Assembly (NCBI RefSeq): GCF_025340265.1
Contig: NZ_CP022708.1
Location: 1,017,501 to 1,075,000, forward strand
Length of the DNA stretch: 57,500 nt
Direction of reading: 5' to 3'
Origin: Novosphingobium sp. 9
Lineage (GTDB): Bacteria; Pseudomonadota; Alphaproteobacteria; Sphingomonadales; Sphingomonadaceae
Under the pieces are notes generated by a model. The model had not been told where the DNA came from, did not search any database, and worked only from the letters and a program-made list of their open reading frames with translations. The position numbers and the translations under genes were made by a program. Within the stretch, counting starts at the first letter, position 1, and every line of letters begins with the position of its first letter. Positions 43,925-52,587 of the stretch are shown piece after piece.

Positions 43925-45879
43925 CGCCCCATCTCTTCCCGGCGTTCCTCGATCCGTCGCACGATCCGGCCGCGCCGCCATCCGCTCCCCACGCGTCCGG
44001 CCAAGGCCAGCAGACCGCCGAGCGCGACCAGCACCCCGCCCAGCCAGATCAGCGACACGAACGGCTTCCACCACAGCCGCAGCTGCCAGCGGCCATCGTC
44101 GGTCTGCTCACCCAGCACGGTATAGAGCTGCCCGTTCCAACGGGTATGGAGCGCCGTCTCGCTGGTGCCTTGTGGTGGCGCCCAGAACATGCGCGCCTGC
44201 GGTTGGAGGTGAACAGGCGCCCCGCCGCGATAGCGTGCGTCGAGTTCGGCCTCCAGCGCGGTCCAGTTCGGCCCGGCCTGCGGCTCAATGGCGGCAAGCC
44301 GCACGCTCCACGGGCCTACTTGCGTACTCTGTCCGGGCTTCAGGGCAACGAGACGCTCGATGGTCCAGGTGCTCTCGCAGCCCATGCCGATCAGCGCGAC
44401 GCCGATCCCGAAGTGCGCGATCACCATGCCCCACAGCGGCAGCGGCGCCTTCAGGCGGCGACGCGAGACCAGCGGCATCCACGAAGCCACGGCAAGCCCT
44501 GCCCCCAGCACCAGCACGAGGAACGGCAGCACGCTCGCCCCGCCCCACACCAGCACGGCGATGACGGCCAGCGCGATCATGATCGCCGCGCCGGTCAGCA
44601 GCGGCAGCACGCGCGGCAATGTGTCGCGGCGCCAGCGCAGCAGCGGCCCGACCATCAGCACCACCAGCATCGGCACCGCGAACAGTGCCGAGACCGGGTT
44701 GAAGTAGGGCGGCCCCACCGAGACCCGCTCGCCCATGGCCTCGGCCACCAGCGGATAGAGCGTACCGAACAGCACGATCGCCAGGATCGCCGTCAAGAGC
44801 ACATTGTTGAGCACCAGCGCGCCCTCGCGGCTCACCGGCTCGAAGCGCGCACCTTCGTGGATGCGCACGGCGCGCAGGGCGAACAGCAGCAGCGCGCCGC
44901 CGATATAGAGCGCCAGCAAGGCGAGGATGAAGGTGCCGCGCGTCGGATCGACGGCAAAGGCATGGACGCTGGTCAGGATGCCCGAGCGCACCAGGAACGT
45001 GCCGATCATCGACATCGAGAAGGCGATCACCCCCAGCATCACCGTCCACACCCGCAGCGCATCGCGCGAGGCCAGCACATTCACCGAGTGGAACAGCGCG
45101 GTCGCCGCGAGCCATGGCATCAGCGAGGCGTTCTCCACCGGGTCCCAGAACCACCAGCCGCCCCAGCCCAGCTCGTAATAGGCCCAGTACGAGCCGAAGG
45201 TGATGCCCAGCGTCAGGAAGATCCACGCGCCCAGCACCCAGGGCCGCATCGCCACGGCAAAGGCGCGCCCCGCCTCCCCGCTCGCCAACGCGCCCACCGC
45301 AAAGCTGAAGGCGATCGAGAGCCCGACATAACCGAGGTACAGCGTGGGCGGATGGAACGCGAGGCCCATGTCCTGCAACAGCGGGTTGAGCCCCATGCCC
45401 GCAGGCGGCGCCGGATCGAGCCGGGCGAACGGGTTCGAGGCCAGCAGCAGGAAGGCATAGAAGCCAAGGCTGACGAAGGCCTGCGCCGCCAGCGTCATGC
45501 GCATCGTGCGTTCGGGCAGGCGATGCTCCAGCAGCGCGACCAGCGCGCCGGCAAGGCCCATCACCGAGACCCACAGCAGCATCGAGCCCTCGTGGTTGCC
45601 CCAGGTCGAGGCAAGCCGGAAGATCAGCGGCTTGTCCGCGCTCGAATCGCTGGCGACCAGCGCCACCGAGAGGTCCGTCTGAACGAAGCACCAGGCAAGG
45701 CAGGCAAAGGCCGCCAGCACCAGCACCCCCTGCACGACCGCTGCCGGACGGGCGAGCGCGCCGAAGGCTGCACTCTCCTCATTGTCACCGCCCCGCGCCG
45801 ACAGCACGCCCGCCAGCAGTTGCAGCAGCGCCAGCGCGGCGGCCATCCACAGGGCAGCAAGGCCCAGTTCGGCGATCAT
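43921..45879 (-). CDS. ccmF: Heme lyase subunit CcmF
   Basis: 652 residues with about fifteen membrane helices. The tryptophan-rich heme-handling motif reads WGGWWFWDPVENASLMPWL, and the conserved ASTWGNHEGSMLLWV segment lies earlier. CcmF is the core of the cytochrome c synthetase that attaches heme to apocytochrome c. It overlaps ccmE upstream and dsbE downstream by four bases each. Confidence 0.96.
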   Translation of the reverse strand: MIAELGLAALWMAAALALLQLLAGVLSARGGDNEESAAFGALARPAAVVQGVLVLAAFACLAWCFVQTDLSVALVASDSSADKPLIFRLASTWGNHEGSMLLWVSVMGLAGALVALLEHRLPERTMRMTLAAQAFVSLGFYAFLLLASNPFARLDPAPPAGMGLNPLLQDMGLAFHPPTLYLGYVGLSIAFSFAVGALASGEAGRAFAVAMRPWVLGAWIFLTLGITFGSYWAYYELGWGGWWFWDPVENASLMPWLAATALFHSVNVLASRDALRVWTVMLGVIAFSMSMIGTFLVRSGILTSVHAFAVDPTRGTFILALLALYIGGALLLFALRAVRIHEGARFEPVSREGALVLNNVLLTAILAIVLFGTLYPLVAEAMGERVSVGPPYFNPVSALFAVPMLVVLMVGPLLRWRRDTLPRVLPLLTGAAIMIALAVIAVLVWGGASVLPFLVLVLGAGLAVASWMPLVSRRRLKAPLPLWGMVIAHFGIGVALIGMGCESTWTIERLVALKPGQSTQVGPWSVRLAAIEPQAGPNWTALEAELDARYRGGAPVHLQPQARMFWAPPQGTSETALHTRWNGQLYTVLGEQTDDGRWQLRLWWKPFVSLIWLGGVLVALGGLLALAGRVGSGWRRGRIVRRIEERREEMGR

Positions 45880-46349
45880 TGCGTGTGTTCCACGAGGTCG
45901 TGTGCCTCCTTCGCGCTCATGCTCGCCATCTCGCGCGGCACGTACTTCTCGTCATGCTTGGCCAGCAGTTGCGTCGCCACGAACAGGTCATGACCTGCTG
46001 CTCCCGCCTCCATATGCCCTTGCGCCACGACGCCCGATCCCTCGACGAACAGCGAAGGCACGATGCCGGTGAAGCGCACGGGTACCCGCACCTTGCCGTC
46101 GGTCACATCGAAGGCCACCGTCACGCCATCGGCCAGCGTGTGCAGCGAGCCGCGCCGCACCATGCCGCCAAGGCGAACCTCCTGATCGGGCTTGGGCGGA
46201 TGGGCAAGGATCTCTGCCGGAAGATAGAAATAGCTCGCCTCGCTGCGCAGCGCCCAGGCCGCCAGCAGCCCTGCCCCCAGCAGCGCCGCGATCGCCAGCA
46301 ACACCAGCACCATGCGCTGGTTGCGCGCCTTCAGAGCCGATACCCGCAT
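45876..46349 (-). CDS. ccmE: Heme chaperone CcmE
   Basis: 157 residues. An N-terminal membrane anchor (RMVLVLLAIAALLGAGLLAA) precedes an OB-fold (VRLGGMVRRGSLHT) and the heme-binding histidine motif LLAKHDEKYVP. The usual HDENYMP reads HDEKYVP here, still with the His and Tyr. It carries heme from CcmC to CcmF. ccmD overlaps its start by one base (TGATG). Confidence 0.94.
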   Translation of the reverse strand: MRVSALKARNQRMVLVLLAIAALLGAGLLAAWALRSEASYFYLPAEILAHPPKPDQEVRLGGMVRRGSLHTLADGVTVAFDVTDGKVRVPVRFTGIVPSLFVEGSGVVAQGHMEAGAAGHDLFVATQLLAKHDEKYVPREMASMSAKEAHDLVEHTQ

Positions 46350-46492
46350 CAGCGACGGCGCTTGATCTTGTCGCGGCGCGCCTCGGCCCGCTTCATCGTC
46401 CACAGCGACCAGGCGACCAGCGCGATCGTCGCGCCCAGCGCCACGCCATAGGCGGCGATCACATAGGGCCAAGCATCGAAGGCCGCGCGCAT
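46349..46492 (-). CDS. ccmD: CcmD small membrane protein
   Basis: 47 residues: an aromatic start (AAFDAWPYVIAAYGVALGAT), one membrane helix and a basic tail (ARRDKIKRRR), as in CcmD. It helps release holo-CcmE from CcmC and normally the CcmAB transporter. Its stop overlaps ccmE and its start overlaps ccmC by a single base. Confidence 0.9.
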   Translation of the reverse strand: MRAAFDAWPYVIAAYGVALGATIALVAWSLWTMKRAEARRDKIKRRR

Positions 46493-47256
46493 CAGGCCGC
46501 CTCCTCGCCCAGCGCCATGCGGCGCAGGCGCGCATCGGCCTGCCGGTCCGCCAGGATCGCGCGCATCCGCGCCAGCACGCAGGCTGCAAAGATCAGTGTG
46601 AAGCCCAGCGTCGCTGCGAACAGCGGATAGAGAAAGATCGGCGCGATGGCCGACTTGCCCAGCGTGATGCTGGGCGGCTGATGCTGGCTGTTCCACCAGA
46701 TCACCGAATAGTGGATGATCGGCAGGTTCACCGTGCCCACCAGCCCGAACAGGGCAGGCGCCAGCGGCGGCTCACCGCCCACCGACGCCTCATCGCTCGC
46801 CCGCGCCAGCGCAATCCACGCAAGGTAAAGCAGCAGCAGCACCAGCATACTGGTCAGCCGACCGTCCCACACCCACCAGGCACCCCACGCCGGACGCCCC
46901 CACAACGAGCCCGTCGCCAGACACACGGCGGTAAACACCGCCCCCGGCACCGCGCAGGCCCGCGCCGCCACCGGTGCCAGCGGATGGCGCCATACGACCT
47001 GCGAAAAACTCCCCGCCGCAATCCCCGACCACCCCGCCATGCCCAGCCACGCCGCAGGCACATGCAGGAAAATGATCCGCACCGTGTCCCCCTGAAGCCG
47101 CTCCGGCGGAACACAAAACAGCCCGAACACCAACGCCCCGCCCGCCAGCACGACACCGCCGATCAGGCACACCGGCAGCAAAACCCGCGCCAGACGCAAA
47201 AAACGAGCCGGATTCGCCAAACCGTGCATGCCGGAAGCTCTAGGGGCGGAACTCAT
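46492..47256 (-). CDS. ccmC: Heme transporter/handling protein CcmC
   Basis: 254 residues from ATG 47256 (a TTG lies one codon earlier, and ATG 47229 is possible). Six membrane helices carry the WWD motif WGAWWVWDGRLTS and the two periplasmic histidines in FLHVPAAWLGM and NLPIIHYSVIWWN. CcmC loads heme onto CcmE. No intact ccmA or ccmB precedes it, unlike most ccm operons, so the operon begins with ccmC. Confidence 0.95.
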   Translation of the reverse strand: MSSAPRASGMHGLANPARFLRLARVLLPVCLIGGVVLAGGALVFGLFCVPPERLQGDTVRIIFLHVPAAWLGMAGWSGIAAGSFSQVVWRHPLAPVAARACAVPGAVFTAVCLATGSLWGRPAWGAWWVWDGRLTSMLVLLLLYLAWIALARASDEASVGGEPPLAPALFGLVGTVNLPIIHYSVIWWNSQHQPPSITLGKSAIAPIFLYPLFAATLGFTLIFAACVLARMRAILADRQADARLRRMALGEEAA

Positions 47257-47279
47257 CAACGATCTCGATTAATTCTTGC

Positions 47280-47304
47280 AGGCGTGAAGACGTCATTCAC
47301 GCCT
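47280..47304. promoter_or_regulatory. Palindromic operator upstream of ccmC
   Basis: AGGCGTGAA (47280-47288) and TTCACGCCT (47296-47304) are perfect 9-bp arms around seven bases with a central GACGTC. The site is 24 bp upstream of the ccmC start, so it could control the ccm operon. The rest of the gap to the riboswitch (47305-47585) shows no gene I can support. Confidence 0.5.
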
Positions 47305-47585
47305 ATCACTTCCCTCGCGCGTGTCGCGGAAAAACTGCGCGGGCCTTCATGGACACAGCGGTCATTCCAGACGAAACGGAGCCCTCCGAAATGTCCGGAA
47401 GACTCCGACTGTTCGTAAGATCAGGGCTGGAAAACAGAACTGCCAGCCTCAACCCTGCCAACCTTTATGCCGTGCGCCTGGCTGTTCGGCGCTGCCCCCT
47501 GCGGATCGCGAAGAAGGAAAGCGCTGCATCGGTGGATTGCACAATGCCGGTTGCCAGACCGATCCCCACGATCTAGCAAGCGAGC

Positions 47586-47604
47586 GCCTGCGGTTCATCC
47601 GCAG
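47586..47604 (+). terminator. Hairpin before riboswitch
   Basis: CCTGCGG (47586-47592) and CCGCAGG (47598-47604) form a perfect 7-bp stem around TTCAT, nine bases ahead of the riboswitch P1 stem. It could be an upstream terminator or part of the leader. Confidence 0.5.
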
Positions 47605-47610
47605 GCATGA

Positions 47611-47838
47611 TCGCGCCGGTGCCCCGAAAGGGGCTTAATAGGGAACGCGGTGAGGATGGCCCCGGCCATCCGAATCCGGGGCTGTCCCTGCAACTGTAAG
47701 CGGTGAGCGAGATGCACATGCGCGGACGGGCGACATACCCCCGAGCCGCCAGCCACTGGGCCGGACGCTAAATCCTGCGAGGCCCGGGAAGGCCGTGTTT
47801 CGAGCGATGACCCGCGAGCCAGGAGACCTGCCGGCGTT
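47611..47838 (+). ncRNA. Cobalamin riboswitch
   Basis: The leader of the BtuB-like receptor shows the cobalamin aptamer. A P1 stem pairs CGCCGG (47613-47618) with CCGGCG (47831-47836). GGTGCC with a GAAA tetraloop and TTAATAGGGAA follow, then the GCTGTCCCTGCAACTGTAAG segment, GCCACTGGGCC, CGGGAAGGC, and finally the B12 box core AGCCAGGAGACCTGCC. A possible expression platform stem (GTCGCTC 47841-47847 with GAGCGAC 47892-47898) starts four bases after P1. When adenosylcobalamin or a related form binds, receptor synthesis should fall. Confidence 0.92.
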
Positions 47839-48049
47839 CGGTCGCTCTTGCCTGGGTCCAGGGGATGGCCAGGGCACGGTACTATCCGTCTGAGCGACGA
47901 CACGTGTGCGGTAGGAACCGCATGGACGGTCGTGCCGGTCGCAAAGGGGCGTCCGGCGGGCACGGCTGTCGCCGTCGTGGGTGCCGACTTTGTCGCTGCC
48001 GTGCGCGCGGAGGGTTCCTGCCGGTTCGCCAGACGCCGGGGACTATCCA

Positions 48050-50235
48050 ATGCTGTTTTCCAAGACCCGTCTCGCGCTTTCGGGCGCTGTTCTGCTGCCT
48101 GCTTTCGGCGCGACGCTGCCGGCGCTCGCGCAAACCGAGCCGCAGGATACTTCTGCCGAAAATATCCTCGTTCTGGGTGCGAAGGACCGCACCACGCTGA
48201 CCACGCCCAACGGCACCGGCAGCCGGTTGAACCTCACCCCGTTGCAGACCCCCGCCAGCATTGCCGTGCTCGATGGGGACACCGTACGCGCCCGTGGCGA
48301 CATGTCGATCGCCGAGGCTGAATCGCGCGCGCCGGGCATCACCAGCGTCGCCAATCTCGGTAACGGCGGCACCGCGCTCGCCGCGCGCGGCTTCAGCGGT
48401 CAGGGCTCGGTCCTGCAACTGGTGGACGGCGTGCGCCTCTATCCCGGCGCGGGCACCATCACTTTCCCCACCGATCCGTGGATGGTCCAGCAGATCGACG
48501 TGCTCTCCGGCCCCGCCTCGGTGCTCTATGGGCAGGCCGCGCTGGGCGGTGCAGTCAACGTAGTGATGCGCGCGCCCGATGCGCAGAAGACCGAGGGCCA
48601 GGCCGAGATCGGCTATGGCTCGCAGAACACCTTCCACGCCGCCGCCGGGATCGGCGGGCCACTCGCGGATCAACTGTCCTACCGCGTCGATGCCAGCTAT
48701 CGCCGCTCGGACGGCTATGTCGATCGCGGCGGATCGCACAGCCTCGCGCTGTCTGGCGCGCTGCGCTGGGCACCGAGCGACCGCCTGACCGTGACCCTGC
48801 GTGACGACTGGGGCGACAATCATCCCTCCAAATACTTCGGCACCCCGCTGATCGACGGCAAGCTCGATACCGCAATCCGCCATCGCAACTACAACGTGGA
48901 CGATGCCAGCGTGTGGTTCCACGACAACCGCACCACCCTGCGGGTGGACTGGCACCCGTCCAACACGCTGACCTTCTCCAACACCGCTTATCGCCTGACG
49001 ACGAAGCGGCACTGGCAGGATCTGGAAAGCTACTGCTGGGTCGGCGCCGACGGCTTCTGCCCCAATGGCTACAATGCACAGGCCGCGACACCGGGCACGA
49101 TCTATCGCACCGACAATTTCGGCATCGACCATGACCAGACCCAGTGGGGCGATCAGGGCAGCATGACGCTGCAAACCCCGCTGACGGCAGGCCTGTCGAA
49201 CACGCTGGTTACAGGGTTCGACGTCAACACCATCGGCTTCACCCACGGCAACGATTTCGGATCGGACGTGCAGGTGAGCGAGGTCGATCCCTACGCTTTC
49301 GATCCCGGTCAGTTCCTCGACACACAGGGTATCGCGCCGCGCTATCGCACCCGCACCAACGAATACGCGATCTTCGCCGAGGACCGGCTGGCGCTGGTGA
49401 GCATCTCTCAGTGGTCGGCGGCGTGCGCTATGAACACGATCAGGTGAAGCGCTGGACGATTGCCTATACGAATGACGGCAGCCGCAGCGATACCTTCGTG
49501 CTCGACAAGCGGCTGCACAACACCACATGGCGCGTGGGCAGCGTCTATCAGCCGATCTCCACCGTCTCGCTCTATGCCCAGTACGCCACCGGTGTCGATC
49601 CTTTGGGAACGCTGACGACCTATTCCACCGATCAGGTCGCCTTCAGCAATGCCACCGGCGATCAGGTGGAAGTGGGTGCCAAGGCCAGCTTCCTGAACGG
49701 CCACGGCACCGCGACGCTGGCCGCCTATCGCATCGTCAAGAAGCACCTGCTGGCCCAGCAGACGCTGACCAGCCCGATCGAGCAGGTCGGCCAGCGTTCG
49801 GCAAAGGGGATCGAGGCGTCGGTCTCGCTGGACCTGCCGCGCGGCTTCGGGATCGATGCCAACGGCTCGGTGCTGGATGCCCGCTTCGACGATTTCGTTT
49901 CGGGCGGGGTCAGCTACACCGGGAACACGCCGCCCAACGTGCCCGAACGCATGGCCAACCTGTGGCTGCGCTGGAATGCCACACGCCAGCTTCAGGCCCG
50001 CGCGGGCCTGCGCTATGTCGGGCGGACCTATTCGGACAATGCGAACGCCTTCCGCATTCCCGGTTACGCCACCGTCGATACGACGCTGTCCTGGGCACTG
50101 ACGCCCAAGCTGGCGCTGGACCTGCGCGTCTACAACCTGCTCGACAAGGCGTACGCGATGACGAGCTACAACGACGAGCAGTGGATTCTGGGGCGTCCGC
50201 GCTCGGTGGACGTGACGCTTCGTGCGGGCTTCTGA
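48050..50235 (+). pseudogene. btuB: BtuB-like TonB-dependent cobalamin receptor, frameshifted
   Basis: Read across one frameshift this is a receptor of about 728 residues from ATG 48050. Signal peptide TRLALSGAVLLPAFGATLPALA, a TonB-box-like ENILVLGA, plug with SIAVLDGDTVRARGDMSIAE and GPASVLYGQAALGGAVNVVM, then a beta-barrel ending SVDVTLRAGF. The frame breaks at 49397-49400, where one missing G would restore LALVEHLSVVGGVRYEHDQ. The cobalamin riboswitch in front indicates B12 or corrinoid uptake. The substrate call rests on the riboswitch. Either the gene is dead or the base is a sequencing loss. Confidence 0.88.
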
Positions 50236-51717
50236 TCCCCTCGTGCGCCGGTCTTTCGGAAGGAAGACCGGCGCAGTTCGCGGCCTCGTCACCGACAAGG
50301 CGGTGCGGCGGTGGGTAATGCTGATCCATCGCTGGATCGGCATTGCCGCCTGCCTGCTGTTTGCGATGTGGTTCGCCTCGGGGCTGGTGATGCTCTACGT
50401 CCCCTACCCAGCCTTTCGGCGTCGCAGAAGGCCGCAGGCGCTCAGCCGATCGACGCGCGGCTGATCGATGTGCCGCCGCCCGTCATGACCATGCCGCAGT
50501 CGCTGCGGCTGGAAATGCGCGACGGCATACCGGTGTGGCGGATCGAGGGTTGGGACGGGACATTGCGCACACCCCCGGCAATACGAGGGCGCGTGCCCGC
50601 ACCGGTCGATGCCGCCTATGCCGCGCGCGTGGCGGCGCGTTTCGGGCATGCGAAGACACGCGATGTCGAGGAGATCGCGCGTGATCAGTGGACGGTCGCG
50701 AGCGGGTTCGACCGGCACCGACCGCTGTGGAAGGTCAGCCTTGCCGATGCGGCAGGCACGCAGCTCTACATCTCCTCGACCAGCGGCGCGGTGGTCCAGC
50801 GCACCACTGCGCATCAGCGGTTCTGGAACTGGCTCGGCGCGATCCCGCACTGGATCTATCCCACGCTGCTGCGGCAGGACAATGCGCTGTGGCGGCAGGT
50901 GGTGATGTGGGTCTCCGGCCCCTGCATCGCCGCCGCGCTCACCGGCATCTGGGTAGGCGTACTGCGCACCCGGCTGGGACAGCGACGCTACAAGGGCGGG
51001 CGCGTCACCCCCTATCGCGGGTGGATGCTGTGGCACCACGCGGCAGGGATGCTGGGCGGCCTGTTCCTGCTGACATGGATCTTCAGCGGCTGGCTTTCGG
51101 TCGATCCGGGGCGAGTGTTCAGCGGAAGCGAAACAGCACCTGATGCGCTGTTCCGGTATGGCGGCGGCAACGCTCCCCTGCCGCGTGTCCCGCTCGCCCG
51201 CTGGCGGCAGGACTCGAACGGGATGAGCGGCGTTGAACTGACGTTCAAGGCTTCTCTACCCCGCTTCAGTGCGTTTCACCCCGATGGCACGCGCACGGTT
51301 CTGACGCTGGACAATCGCGCTGTTGAATCGGGTAAAATCGTGCAGATCGAAAGGCTTGCGTCGGAACTTGTGCCGGACGGGAAGCCGGTGGAAGCGCAAT
51401 GGCTGCGCGCGCCCGATGCCTATTGGTACTCGCTTGAAGGCCTCCCGCAACTCCCCGTCCTGCGCCTGAAATTCGACGATCCTGCAAGGACCTGGCTGGA
51501 ACTGGACCCTGCAACCGGGGAGATTCTCGAACGCCTGGACTCCCGCCACCGCACATATCGCTGGCTCTACGATTTCCTGCACCGCTGGGATGCCAGTTGG
51601 CTCACAAGGCACGATACTTTCCGCCAATGGCTGATCTGGGCGATGTCGCTGCCGGGGCTGATCCTCTCCATCAGCGGGATCAGGATCGGCTGGAAGCGAT
51701 TGCGCAGCGACATGTGA
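50222..51717 (+). pseudogene. PepSY-associated membrane protein, frameshifted
   Basis: Read across one frameshift this is a PepSY-TM protein of about 498 residues. The start is uncertain; GTG 50222 overlaps the receptor end and gives VMLIHRWIGIAACLLFAMWF as the first membrane helix. The frame breaks at the C3 run 50407-50409; one more C restores YPSLSASQKAAGAQ. Later parts show WVSGPCIAAALTGIWVG, MLWHHAAGMLGGLFLLTWIF with His pairs, and a C-terminal HRWDASWLTRHDTFRQWL with LPGLILSISGI. Such proteins sit beside siderophore or B12 receptors and are thought to reduce or release the cargo. Confidence 0.85.
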
Positions 51718-51740
51718 AGACATCCGAAACACCTCATTAA

Positions 51741-51770
51741 TTGAAATTATATATACATATATAATTTCAA
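51741..51770. terminator. AT-rich perfect palindrome after PepSY gene
   Basis: TTGAAATTATATAT (51741-51754) and ATATATAATTTCAA (51757-51770) are perfect 14-bp arms around two bases. It lies 24 bp after the PepSY stop, in very AT-rich DNA. It may act as a terminator or mark the edge of an inserted segment. Confidence 0.5.
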
Positions 51771-51839
51771 TATTACTTAGTGCATTCTGCCAATTATCAA
51801 ATACCGGCAGATTCGACGATGAATCTCCAAAAGTCGCAG

Positions 51840-51930
51840 CCCTCCCCTTGCAGATTTTCTTGAGCAGGGCCTTGAGTCGGAAGAAGGCCTTCTCGATCGA
51901 GTTGAAGTCCGGGCTGCAGAGTGGAAGGAG
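51840..51930 (-). mobile_element. IS630-type transposase C-terminal fragment
   Basis: The minus strand encodes LLPLCSPDFNSIEKAFFRLK followed by ALLKKICKG, the DDE-domain end of IS630-family transposases including the catalytic glutamate of NxIEKAF. Nothing else of the gene is left, and the remnant lies 39 bp from the MITE-like element. Confidence 0.7.
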
Positions 51931-51968
51931 GCCCAGACCGATCGGACCTAGAAGCGAAAATTGGCTGC

Positions 51969-52237
51969 TTAGGGTCAGGACCCATTACTCCCACCATCGA
52001 GGTTTGAAGCAAAATGGCTCGGCACGAGAAGGGAAAGCGCAGGAATATGTCGATATTTCAAGACTTCCCGACGAAGTGCGGGGCCATTTTGGTCAAATCC
52101 CTACGGGACGCCCGAATGGCTTCCATCTCGAACCAAACCGTCCTTGGAAAGGCAACCAGCCTTTCCGGCGAGCGATTTGGCCCGATATGTTCGCCATTCG
52201 GGCGCCTCGACGGTGCGAGTAATGGGTCCTGACCCTA
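51969..52237. mobile_element. MITE-like element with 22-bp perfect inverted repeats
   Basis: The 22 bases at 51969-51990 recur exactly inverted at 52216-52237; with mismatches the repeat runs on to about 34 bp (CACCATCGAGG with CCTCGACGGTG). The ends contain GGGTCAGGACCC next to TA, as expected for IS630/Tc1-type TA-target transposition. The 269-bp element holds no transposase; short open frames inside are not convincing. It was probably mobilised by an IS630-type transposase. Confidence 0.75.
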
Positions 52238-52356
52238 ATGGCCATGCTGGGCAGATTGGCGCTCCGGAGTGGGAGCCTCGACACCTGGTGTTGATCAATC
52301 AAGCCGGGGTGCGACGCTCTGTTTGATTAACCGCCTACCGCGGCTAAACGGAGGGC

Positions 52357-52587
52357 ATGACAGCATCTGACCTCGAATACCTGCTTATAGCTCGCCTCGT
52401 CCGGGAAAAAGGTGGCTCCTCGCAGACTTGGCGGCAAGCGCTAGGCAAGATCATCGTGCGAGACACAAAGACCTATCCCCATTGCAACTGGGATGTCAGA
52501 CTTGGTGGTACTGATACACAACGCGCTGTGATCGAACGCATGCTTGATGACGTGCGGCTTGAATATTCGATCGTGACAGTCGGCTAA
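52357..52587 (+). CDS. Small hypothetical protein
   Basis: 76 residues (MTASDLEYLLIARLVREKGG, then WRQALGKIIVRDTKTYPHCN, then TDTQRAVIERMLDDVRLEYSI). GGAGGG lies very close to the ATG. Composition is that of a soluble, folded protein with helix-strand-helix character. I do not recognise it. It sits between the MITE-like element and an IS630 copy, so it may be cargo or leftover accessory DNA. It could also be a chance open frame. Confidence 0.5.
   Translation: MTASDLEYLLIARLVREKGGSSQTWRQALGKIIVRDTKTYPHCNWDVRLGGTDTQRAVIERMLDDVRLEYSIVTVG

Noticed and set aside
43906..45993. 695-codon plus-strand open frame opposite ccmF
   Set aside because: Extremely His/Arg/Gln-rich with no hydrophobic core; ccmF on the minus strand is certain from the WWD motif and operon overlaps.
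47349..47576. 75-codon open frame before the cobalamin riboswitch
   Set aside because: No ribosome-binding site, no recognisable domain, and it overlaps the leader region.
51990..52215. Short open frames inside the MITE-like element on both strands
   Set aside because: They span the inverted repeats, lack ribosome-binding sites and show no known fold; the element is better explained as non-coding.
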